Of a stretch of 64,000 nt of DNA, positions 33,296-41,500 are shown piece by piece (position 1 is the first letter of the stretch; each line of letters starts with the position of its first letter). Position numbers and translations under genes: made by a program. Origin of the DNA: Micromonospora sp. RP3T (lineage in GTDB: Bacteria > Actinomycetota > Actinomycetes > Mycobacteriales > Micromonosporaceae); assembly GCF_003027925.1 (NCBI RefSeq), contig NZ_PYPS01000015.1, positions 62,001-126,000 on the forward strand. Reading direction: 5' to 3'. The notes under the pieces were generated by a model. It worked only from the letters and a program-made list of their open reading frames with translations, made no database searches and was not told the origin of the DNA.

Positions 33296-35422
33296 TCAGT
33301 TCCGGTCAGGCTCGCGCGCGGCGGCGAGGATTGCGTTGTAGCGGGCCAGGTCGTCCTCCGCGCCGGTCGCCTCGGCCCGGTCCGCGGCCCGGTCGAGGCG
33401 GCGCTGCTCGCGCCGGTCGGCCCGGATCCACTGCCGGACCAGCAGGATCATGACGACGGCGGCCGGGATCTCGCCGAACGCCCAGGCGATGCCGGCGCCC
33501 AGCCTCTGGTCCTCCAGCGGTGACGCGGCCCAGTCGGGGTGCACACCGAGGTACCAGTCCGGGGCGATGACGGTGGTGGTCTGCATCAGCGCGAGCCCGA
33601 AGAAGCCGTGCGCCATCATCGAGCACAGGTGGATGGGCACGAGGACGGGGTGGGGGAGCCGGGGTCGGCCCGGATCGGTGCCGATGAGTACCCAGAACAG
33701 CAGGTAGCCGGATGCCACGAAGTGCCCCAGCATGGCCAGGTGCCCGAGGTGGGAGCGCATCAGCGTGCCGAGCAGGTCGCTGAAGTAGAGGCCGAACAGA
33801 CCGGTGGTGTAGCTGCCGAGCGCCACCAGCGGATGGGTGAGCAGCCGGGTGGGGCGGCTGTGCAGGGCGCGCAGCAGCCACTCCCGGGCGCCGCGTACGC
33901 CTGGTTCGGTCGGACGGCGCAGTGCCCGCAGCGCGAGCGTGACCGGGGCGCCGCCGACCAGCAGGATCGGCACCAGCATGGACAGCACCATGTGCTGGGC
34001 CATGTGCGCGCTGAACAGCACGTAGGCGTAGCGGGCGAAGCCGAGGCCGGTGGCGGCGGCCAGCACCAGCAGCCCGCCGAGCCAGCTCGCGGTGCGGGCC
34101 ACCGGCCAGTGGTGCCCGCCGCGGCGCAGCCGGCGCACCCCGGCGAGGTAACCGCCGATGCCGACCACGGTCACGGTCAGAAGGAGCAGGTCGGGCAACG
34201 GCTGCCCGAGCAGGTGTGCCGCGGTGGGCGCGGCCGGCATCGGGAAGCCGAGCATGCCGGTCACCGGGTCGGCGTCGACCGGCTCGGGGACCGGCGCCGG
34301 GCTGCGCGACAGCGCCACCGCCAGACCGATGGTGGCGGCGAAGACCACCAGTTCGCCGGCGGCGAGGCGGGCGAACGCATTGCGCCGCCCGGCGGCCAGA
34401 CCTGGCAGGGTACGCGTGCGGTGGGCGGCGCCGAGCAGGCCGAGCAGCACGAGCGCGGCCAGCTTGCCGAGCACCAGCCAGCCGTACCGGGACTGCCAGA
34501 GCTGGTCCACCGCGCCGAGGCGGACCGCGGCGTTGGCCAGGCCGCTGACCGTGACGGCGACGAAGCAGGCGAGGGCGAGCCGGCTGTAGCGCCCAGCGGC
34601 GCCGGGCAGGTGCCGGCTGCGACGGACGGTCAGGAGCGCGGCGAGGCTGCCGGCCCACAACGCGGCGGCGAGCACGTGCAGCGCGAGGCTGGACACCGCG
34701 ATCTGGTGGTTGCCCGCGCCGGCGGCATGGCCCGTCAGCGCCGGAGGGAGCAGACCGACCAGCGCCAGCCCGGCGGCGACTGCGGCCGTGCGACGGGACA
34801 CGCCGACCCGGGCCGCCACCGCCACGACCGCCGTCAGTCCGGCCTGCACCAGCAACGACCGCCCCTGCGTGATGTCGACGCCGAAGCTGACCACGCTCAC
34901 CGCGTCGAGCCGGTCGAGCGGCACGCCGAGCAGGTCGGACACGGTGAGCACCAGCAGCGTCAGGGAGGCCGCGGCCCAGCCGGCCGCGGCCAGGCCGGCG
35001 CGGCGCAGCAGCAGCCAGCCGTGTGCGGAGACGCTTGTGCCGTCGCCGGGCAGCAGGAACGCGGCGGTCACCGCGAAGCCGACGGTGAGCGTGCCGAGCC
35101 CGTCGGCGAGCAGCCGTACCGCCGGTAGAGCCCAGGTGGTGACCGGTCCGGGATCGGGCAGGCCGGGGATCGCGGGAGCGAGCGCGCTACCGGTCCGCAG
35201 CGCGAGCAGCAGCACGGCCACCGCCGAACCGGTCGCCAGTAGCAGAACGAGCCAGCCATGCGGACCCCCTCCCAGCGGTCCGGCTCCGGCCCCGGGACTG
35301 CTGGCCCTGGGTGCGTCGGCAGTCGCAGCCGGGCCGGTTGCGGACGCGGCGACGCCCGTCGCGGCCGGGGCAGCCACGGCGGGATCGGACCGGTGGGACG
35401 AGGGCGACGAGGGCTGATGCAC
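33296..35422 (-). CDS. CopD-CtaG fusion membrane protein
   Basis: A 708-residue, heavily hydrophobic protein formed by two families. The N-terminal half after an Ala/Pro-rich tail is CopD-like (copper resistance D; GHAAGAGNHQIAVSSLALHV and the LHVLAAALWAGSL block with histidines). The C-terminal half is the caa3-type CtaG family (HMAQHMVLSMLVPILLVGGA, GHLAMLGHFVASGYLLFW, HLCSMMAHGFFGLALM), thought to help insert copper into cytochrome oxidase. Actinobacteria often carry this fusion. With CopC and PCuAC upstream it should move copper across the membrane or pass it to oxidase. Start is the GTG at 35422, 53 bases after the CopC stop. Confidence 0.85.
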   Translation of the reverse strand: MHQPSSPSSHRSDPAVAAPAATGVAASATGPAATADAPRASSPGAGAGPLGGGPHGWLVLLLATGSAVAVLLLALRTGSALAPAIPGLPDPGPVTTWALPAVRLLADGLGTLTVGFAVTAAFLLPGDGTSVSAHGWLLLRRAGLAAAGWAAASLTLLVLTVSDLLGVPLDRLDAVSVVSFGVDITQGRSLLVQAGLTAVVAVAARVGVSRRTAAVAAGLALVGLLPPALTGHAAGAGNHQIAVSSLALHVLAAALWAGSLAALLTVRRSRHLPGAAGRYSRLALACFVAVTVSGLANAAVRLGAVDQLWQSRYGWLVLGKLAALVLLGLLGAAHRTRTLPGLAAGRRNAFARLAAGELVVFAATIGLAVALSRSPAPVPEPVDADPVTGMLGFPMPAAPTAAHLLGQPLPDLLLLTVTVVGIGGYLAGVRRLRRGGHHWPVARTASWLGGLLVLAAATGLGFARYAYVLFSAHMAQHMVLSMLVPILLVGGAPVTLALRALRRPTEPGVRGAREWLLRALHSRPTRLLTHPLVALGSYTTGLFGLYFSDLLGTLMRSHLGHLAMLGHFVASGYLLFWVLIGTDPGRPRLPHPVLVPIHLCSMMAHGFFGLALMQTTTVIAPDWYLGVHPDWAASPLEDQRLGAGIAWAFGEIPAAVVMILLVRQWIRADRREQRRLDRAADRAEATGAEDDLARYNAILAAAREPDRN

Positions 35423-35475
35423 GGTGCGGAACCTGATTTCGAATCGGGGTGCCGGGTCGGATCCGGCCGCTGACG

Positions 35476-36027
35476 TCAGGAGGCGCGGCGGCGTCGCGTC
35501 AGCAGCGCGAACGCGCCCAGCACGGCCAGGCCGGCGACCGCCCCGGCGGCCAGGGGCACCACCGGCGGTCCGTCGTCGGCGCCGCCGGTGGTGGCCGCCG
35601 GGCTCGCTGCGGTGTCGCCGCGGGCCGTGCCGGCCGCGTCGGGTGCGGTCGACCCGGTGGTCGGGTCGGCGACGGTGAACCGGTACGAGCCCTGCACGGG
35701 GTGGCCGTCGGCGGAGACCACCCGGTAGGCGACGGTGTAGGTGCCGTTGGGCAGTGGCTGGTCGACGGTGATCGTGCCGGTGGTACCGCCGACGGCGGGT
35801 GCGCCGGTGGGGACCTTCCGTCGGTCGGCGTCGCTGAGGACGATGGTGGTGAACTCCGGGTTGAGTTGCTGGATGAACCGCAGCGTGACGGAGGTCGGCG
35901 CGGTGGTGAGTCGGGCGTCCTGGGCCGGTGTGGCCGTCTGGAGCGCGTTGTGCGCCGAGGCCGGCGTGGCGGGCAGCAGCAGTGCGGCGAACACCAGGGC
36001 CACGACGGCGGCGGATCGGGTGCGCAT
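35476..36027 (-). CDS. CopC-domain copper-binding protein
   Basis: A 183-residue exported protein. Signal peptide 1-25 ends ASA, so H26 becomes the first residue of the mature protein, as in CopC where the N-terminal amine and His bind Cu(II). The CopC fold is marked by HNALQTATPAQDARL and YRVVSADGHPVQGSYRF, the latter giving a second His and Asp. There is no methionine-rich Cu(I) site, which fits the Cu(II)-only class. An Ala/Thr/Asp linker leads to a C-terminal helix and RRRR anchor, so it stays in the membrane facing out. It lies between the DyP and CopD-CtaG genes. Confidence 0.88.
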   Translation of the reverse strand: MRTRSAAVVALVFAALLLPATPASAHNALQTATPAQDARLTTAPTSVTLRFIQQLNPEFTTIVLSDADRRKVPTGAPAVGGTTGTITVDQPLPNGTYTVAYRVVSADGHPVQGSYRFTVADPTTGSTAPDAAGTARGDTAASPAATTGGADDGPPVVPLAAGAVAGLAVLGAFALLTRRRRAS

Positions 36028-36053
36028 CGGGTCGGGAGCCTTCCTGGTGGTGG

Positions 36054-37340
36054 TCAGTCGAGCACCTGTTGGCCGATCCAGCCGCCGTCGGGGCAGCCGG
36101 GCGGTACGGCGAACACGGCGGAGCCGATCGGGGTGGTCCACTCGTTGAGCAGGTCCCGTTCGGCGAGGCGGCGCTGAATGGGCAGGAACTGGCGGGTGAT
36201 GTCGGCCTGGTATGCGGCGAAGATGAGGCCGCTGTCGGCGTGCCCGTCGGCGGTCGGTACGCCGTCGTAGTTGTAGGGCCGGCGTAGGAGCTTGAGTCGG
36301 TCGTCGGTGACATGGGCGCGGGTCAGGTGGGAGAAGTCGGGGATGACGGTGAGCCCGTCCGGTCCGAGGGCGGCGAACTCGGGCTCGTCATACTCGGCGG
36401 TGCTGGTCAGCGGCGCGCCGGTGTCCAGTCGTCGACCCACCGCGATCTCCCGGTCGGTGCGGCCGAGCAGGTCCCAGGTCTCCAGGTTCATGCTGATCCG
36501 CCGCACCACGAGGGTGGTGGAGTCGTGCAGCCAGGCCGGCCCGTCGGTGACCCACACGGCGGTGTCCGCGGGGGTGCCGGGTTTCGGGTTGGCGGTGCCG
36601 TCGAGCTGGCCGAACAGGTTGCGCTGGGTGCGTCCCGGTTCGGCGCCGGCGGCCCGCCGGAAGCCCTGCTGCACCCAGCGCACGGTGGCGAACGGCCGGC
36701 TGTCCTTGATCAGGACACGCTGGGCGTGGGCGACGGTGAGCGGGTCGTCGGCGCAGATCTGCACCAGCAGGTCCCCGCCGGTCCAGCGGGGTTGCAGCCG
36801 GTCGATGCGGAAGGCGGGTAGCTCGGCCACGGACGCCGGGCGGCGGTCGGTGCGCCCGGCGGCGGTGTAGAGGCCGGGGCCGAAGCCGAACGTGACGGTG
36901 AGTCGGGCGGGCAGCAGGCCGAGTTCCGGTTCGGTGTCGGCCAGCGACGGGCGGCCCTGGGTGAGGCGGGCGGCGTCGTCGGAGAGCAGGCGCAGCATCC
37001 GGCCGATCGCGGCCCGGTCGGTATCCGGTTTCAGGGTGAAAGCGACGAACGCGGCGTGCGCCTGCGGCTCGGTGGTCACGCCGGACTGCCGGGCGCCGTG
37101 GAACGGCTCGACCGCGGTGCCGACCTGTGCCACCGGTACCGGCTCAGGGCGGACCCCGGGGTCATCGGGTCGGGCGGCGGCGATCGTGACGCCGCCGGCC
37201 AGCGCGCCCCCGACAGTGAGCGCGCCGCCGGTGAGCAGGCCACGCCGACTCACCGTACGGCCGGTGGAGGAACCCTCGGTCATGCCGTGCCCGCTGGGCA
37301 TGCCCTCACGGCCCTCGCTTCGCTCGGTGCGTTCGGTCAT
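36054..37340 (-). CDS. Tat-exported DyP-type heme peroxidase (EfeB-like)
   Basis: A 428-residue peroxidase. Twin-arginine signal SRRGLLTGGA near residue 31 is preceded by an S/T/G-rich tail. GQLDGTANP is the GxxDG motif with the catalytic Asp; the distal arginine and proximal histidine are expected in the later DREIAVGRR and PDFSHLTRAHV regions. DyP/EfeB proteins oxidise dyes, lignin-like phenols or porphyrins and are exported already loaded with heme. The ATG overlaps the PCuAC stop (ATGA), tying it to copper handling. No efeUO iron genes adjoin, so a role in copper or oxidative stress at the envelope is more likely here than iron uptake. Confidence 0.9.
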   Translation of the reverse strand: MTERTERSEGREGMPSGHGMTEGSSTGRTVSRRGLLTGGALTVGGALAGGVTIAAARPDDPGVRPEPVPVAQVGTAVEPFHGARQSGVTTEPQAHAAFVAFTLKPDTDRAAIGRMLRLLSDDAARLTQGRPSLADTEPELGLLPARLTVTFGFGPGLYTAAGRTDRRPASVAELPAFRIDRLQPRWTGGDLLVQICADDPLTVAHAQRVLIKDSRPFATVRWVQQGFRRAAGAEPGRTQRNLFGQLDGTANPKPGTPADTAVWVTDGPAWLHDSTTLVVRRISMNLETWDLLGRTDREIAVGRRLDTGAPLTSTAEYDEPEFAALGPDGLTVIPDFSHLTRAHVTDDRLKLLRRPYNYDGVPTADGHADSGLIFAAYQADITRQFLPIQRRLAERDLLNEWTTPIGSAVFAVPPGCPDGGWIGQQVLD

Positions 37341-37921
37341 GCCGGCGGGCTCGTGTCCATCTCCGGCATCGGGGAGTCGCCGTGGCCGGGGGCGTAGGAC
37401 TCCTGAGCGCCGGTGAACGGCTTCGCCACCGCGCGGAAGGTCTGGGTGCGGCCGTCGGCGAAGGTGAGGGTGAAGCTCAACTCGTCGCCGGCCCTGACCG
37501 GCTTGGCGAGGTCCATCAGCATCAGGTGGTCGCCGCCGGGCTCCAGTGTGGCCCGAGAGTGCGCCTTGACCACGATGCCGCCCTGCTTGGGCTGCATGAC
37601 CATCGTCCCGTCCTTCATGGTCATCTCGTGCAGCTCCATCGGGGAGACCTCGGTGGCGGCCTTCGTGATCGTCACGTCGGCGTCACCGTCGTTGACCAGC
37701 GTGCCGAACGCCGCGGTCATGCCCTTGTCGGCGGCCTTCACCCACGGGTCGCGGATGCCGAGCACCCCGGCCGCCGCGTCGGCCGAGGCCGTCGGCGTCG
37801 CCGACGAGACCGCCGTGGATGACTCGTCGGACGACCCGCAGGCGGCGCCGGACGCGGCCAGCAGGACCGCGCCGATCAGGGCCGCGGGGCGCCGGAACCG
37901 GCCGCTGGTGGTGCTGAGCAT
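37337..37921 (-). CDS. PCuAC-type periplasmic copper chaperone lipoprotein
   Basis: A 194-residue exported copper chaperone. The signal ends SGAAC, probably lipid-modified at that Cys. The PCuAC copper site is visible as ELHEMTMKDGTMVM followed by GGDHLMLMDL, matching the H/M pattern of the family that delivers Cu(I) to cytochrome oxidase CuA. A histidine/methionine-containing tail (APGHGDSPMPEMD) may add a second site. It is the first gene of the copper operon. Its ribosome site GAGGGG lies inside a predicted leader hairpin, so translation may be regulated. ATG at 37921. Confidence 0.9.
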   Translation of the reverse strand: MLSTTSGRFRRPAALIGAVLLAASGAACGSSDESSTAVSSATPTASADAAAGVLGIRDPWVKAADKGMTAAFGTLVNDGDADVTITKAATEVSPMELHEMTMKDGTMVMQPKQGGIVVKAHSRATLEPGGDHLMLMDLAKPVRAGDELSFTLTFADGRTQTFRAVAKPFTGAQESYAPGHGDSPMPEMDTSPPA

Positions 37922-37927
37922 GACATT

Positions 37928-37974
37928 GTCCCCTCGAAGATCGGTGTACCTGTCGTTGGTCGGAGCGAGGGGAC
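37928..37974 (-). promoter_or_regulatory. Leader hairpin covering the PCuAC ribosome-binding site
   Basis: On the minus strand GTCCCCTCG (37974-37966) is followed 29 bases later by its exact complement CGAGGGGAC (37936-37928). The second arm contains GAGGGG, the ribosome site of the copper chaperone, eight bases before the ATG. Formation of this nine-pair stem would block translation of the operon's first gene. Trigger (protein, metal or temperature) is unknown. Confidence 0.5.
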
Positions 37975-38058
37975 GGATAGTTCCGGTCGGTGGGACCGGT
38001 CGTGTCACCCGGCGCGGCGAGCCGACGGCACACGCCGGCCCGCCGCGTGGTGCGCGGC

Positions 38059-38451
38059 TCAGCAGTTGCGCAGCGTGGGGGACTGGTTCAGCAGTTGGCC
38101 CCGGCTGGAGGTGAACCGGCGGTACGCCTCGGAGCCGGCGGCGGACGGCCGGAACGCGGCCACCCGGTGACAGTTCTGGAACGCCAGCCGCACTCCGAAG
38201 TGACGCTCCAGGCCGGCGCGGATCGCGTCGCTGGCGAGCGCGCGCAGCAGTTGCCCGCGCTCGGTCTCGCCCGGCGGCGGGACGACGTTGTCGGTGAAGT
38301 CGGCGTCGGACGTCGCCAGGTCGGCGACCACCCGGCTGACGGTCTCCCAGGCGTACGGCAGGGAGTCGCGGACGCAGGCGACGAACGCCTCCTCGGACAC
38401 GGGACCGGCCTCGGCGGCGCGGAGCAGGGCGGGCGGCACGGTGAGCGACAT
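38059..38451 (-). CDS. Conserved actinobacterial protein (SCO5389-like), unknown function
   Basis: A 130-residue soluble protein, without signal or membrane segments, that I associate with the SCO5389-like family of actinobacteria. Conserved-looking segments are LPYAWETVSRVVADL, FTDNVVPPPGETERGQLLR and FGVRLAFQNCHRVAAFRP. The ATG at 38451 has a textbook GGAGGAG. No function is known to me. A GGAAACG-N5-CGTTTCC palindrome lies 16 bases upstream and may control it. The longer reading from 38508 would run through that palindrome and is rejected. Confidence 0.75.
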   Translation of the reverse strand: MSLTVPPALLRAAEAGPVSEEAFVACVRDSLPYAWETVSRVVADLATSDADFTDNVVPPPGETERGQLLRALASDAIRAGLERHFGVRLAFQNCHRVAAFRPSAAGSEAYRRFTSSRGQLLNQSPTLRNC

Positions 38452-38466
38452 GTCTCCTCCACTTCC

Positions 38467-38485
38467 GGAAACGACAACCGTTTCC
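38467..38485. promoter_or_regulatory. Palindromic operator candidate
   Basis: GGAAACG, ACAAC, CGTTTCC: seven-base arms around five bases, directly upstream of the ribosome site of the gene starting at 38451. It has the shape of a repressor operator; the regulator is unknown. Confidence 0.4.
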
Positions 38486-38549
38486 ATTAAGCTGACGTGG
38501 TGGAGCACATCACGGCCGGTTCGGCCCGGTCAAGCACCGCCACACGCGA

Positions 38550-38582
38550 AGCGGCGGACGGGCCCGGAGCCCGTCCGCCGCT
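38550..38582 (-). terminator. Hairpin terminator of the carboxylase gene
   Basis: AGCGGCGGACGGGC and GCCCGTCCGCCGCT pair perfectly (14 bases) around CCGGA, 16 bases beyond the stop of the large carboxylase. Confidence 0.75.
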
Positions 38583-38598
38583 GTCGGCGCGTCGTGGG

Positions 38599-41500
38599 TC
38601 AGCCCAGCCGCGCCTCGATCGCCTCGATGATCCGGGGCCGCAGCTCGGCGGCGCGGATCACCGCGTCCACGGAACCGACCTCGACGGCACGCTGGATGCT
38701 GTGCACCCGGTCGAACTCGGCGGCCACCTCGCCCAACTTCTCGGCCCGCACCGACGACCGCAGCTCGTCCAGCTCCCCGGTGAGCGTCGCGCGCTCGGTG
38801 CCGGTGGCGGCCCCGACCCGGCTCTCCAGCTCGCGTACCCGGGGATCGGCGGCGGTGCGCGCGGCGACCTCGCCGGCGAAGACCACGGCGGCGGCCGGCG
38901 CGCCACCGAGCACCGAGGCGAACGAGCCCTCGATCGCCAGCACCGTCATGGCCGGGTTGAGCGCCTTGGAGAACACCACGAACGCGCCGCCGTGGTAGCG
39001 CGAGATCACGCAGAACACGATCGGGCCGCGGAAGTTCACGATCGCCCGGCCGATCTCCGCGCCGTACTCCAGTTGCAGCTTGCGCATCGACTCCGGCGAG
39101 CCGTCGAAGCCGGACAGGTTGGCCAGCACCACCAGGGGCCGGTTGCCGCTGGCCGCGTTGATCGCCCGCGCGGCCTTCTTCGAGGACCGGGGGAACAGCG
39201 TGCCGGCGGTGTAGGTGTCCGGGCCGTCGGTGGGCGGGAAACCGTGTCGGGGCACCGACCGGGACTCGATGCCGAGCAGGCACACCGGGATGCCGCCGAG
39301 GTGCACGTCCTGCACCACAGCGGTCTCCGCGTCGGCCATGCCCGCCCACCGCTCCAGCACCGGGTGGTCCTGGTCCGCGAGGGCCCGCATCACGGTACGG
39401 ATGTCGAACGGCTTCTTCCGGTCCGGGTTCGCGGTGGCGGAGAAGATCTCCCCGACCGTGGTGAAGTCGCTGCCGGCCACCGTGTGCGGGAACGTCGACA
39501 CGTCCCGGTCCGCCGGGTCGGTGGTGGTGGCCCGGCGCGGCGCGTCCTCACCAGGCGCCACGTAGGTGTGGTCGTAGTGCGCCATCAGCACCTCGTGCGC
39601 GGCCGGCAGGTTCGGCGCCCAGTACTGCGCCTGCCCGTTCGGACCCATCACCCGGTCGTAGCCGCCGATGCCGAAGTTGTCCTCGGCGGACACGCCGCCG
39701 GAGAAGTCCAGCGACTGCTTGCCGGTCAGCACCATCGCCGAGTCCGGCGTCATCACCAGCACACCCTTGGTGTGCATGAGCATCGTCGCCTCGGCGTTCC
39801 AGTACGGCTGGGCACCGACGGTGATGCCCGCCACCACGATGTTGATCTCGCCGCCGTCCTGGGTGAACTCGACGATCCGCTTGAGCGCGGCGGCCACCCA
39901 GTCCATGTTCTCGGTGCCCGAGGTCATCGAGATCCGGGCACCGGCGGAGAGCGCGTACCACTCCAGCGGCACGCCCATCCGCTGTGCCAGGTCCAGCGCG
40001 GCGATCACCCGCCGGCACTCCGGCTCGGAGAGCGCGCCGAGCGACTTGGTCGGGTCGCCCAGCAGCACCACCCGCGTCACCCCGTCCGGGTGCCGTGGCG
40101 TCGGCGTACGGACCACGCCGGCCACGATCGCGGCGGTGTTGCGCCCCTTCGGCCGGTCCACCGGCACCAGCGTGTGCTCGGCGTCCAGGTCGTGCTCGGT
40201 GAACTCGCCGAGCAGCCCGGTCAGCTCGTACGGGTAGACCGTGTTGCGGCTGGCCGCCCGCAGCACCTTCAGCCGGTAGTCGTCGAGCGGCTCGACCGGC
40301 TCGGTCGGCGGCTCGCCCACGGTGAGCCGGGCCTGCCCGGTGACGTCGAAGGCGATCCGCACGCCGACCTTGGTCAACTCCCCGGTCCGGCGGTCCCGCT
40401 GCCGCCCGATGAACAGGATCTCCTCCAGATCCGCGCCGACCGTGGTCGGACGCACCCGGGCCGCGATCCGCTCCATCTCCTCCCGGGTCAGCTCGCTCGG
40501 CGGCCAGACGTAGATGACGATCCGGTTGGTCGGGAACCGGACCTTCGACGGCCGCCGGGACTGCGCCCGGCGGATCGAGTCGATGCAGGCGGTGACCGCG
40601 TCCTCGGTGGTCGGCAGCGCCATCAGCCGGCCGTCCTGCTCGCGCAGCTCGGTCAGGTCCCGGACCTGGGCGAACGCGACGAGCCGCTGGTCCGTCGGGT
40701 TCTCCTGGGCGACCGCCTGGAAGAGGTAGACCTCCTCGTCCAGCGACGGCAGCCGGGTCAGGTCGAACCGGTGCAGCCGCTCCAACTGCATCCGCTGCGC
40801 GATGTACGGGTGCAGGCCCCGGATCAGCCGCTCCTCGGCCATCGCGGTCCCGTCCGGACGGAACGTGAAGTGGTGGTGCATCACCGCGCCGCCGCGCCCG
40901 GCCACCGTGGTGGTGAGCCGGCGCACCCGGTCCGGCAGCGGATGCGCGTTGATCACGTCGAGCAGCGCGGCGACGGTGGCGTCGAAGTCCTCGGGCTGGT
41001 TCTCCCAGACCAGGTAGACGTCCGCGTCGACCGCGTCGCGGTCGCCGGCGACCTCGGCCAGCCCGCGCAGCGCGTCGCCGAGCGCGTCGAACCGGACCGC
41101 CGCCGACACCACGCTCGACTCGGCGCGGTCGGCCACCACGAACACGCAACCCCCGGCCGTACGGGTGCGGACGCCGGTGAGCGCCTTGTTGCCGTAGTAG
41201 CGACGGGTCAGCACCTCCAGCATGGTCGCGTTGTCCAGATTGTCCCGAACCAGCCGCTGACCGAGCAGCCGGACCAGCGGCTCGGTGCTGCGGACCATCT
41301 CGGCGACCCGCTCCTCGCGGTCCGGCGCGTCCGGCTGACGGTCGAGGTGACGCAGGTGCGACCGGACCCGCGCGTACACCCGGGCCCGGTTGCGACGCAG
41401 CAGCGGCTGGGCGAACCAGGCGAACACCAGGCCCCGGGCCAGGTCCGCGACGACCGGGAAGCGGACCTGGGTGGCCGCGATCAGCCGCTCCAACGCGAGG

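Noticed and set aside
36054..37340. An EfeUOB iron-uptake system around the DyP gene
   Set aside because: Neither EfeU nor EfeO is present; the neighbours are copper proteins.
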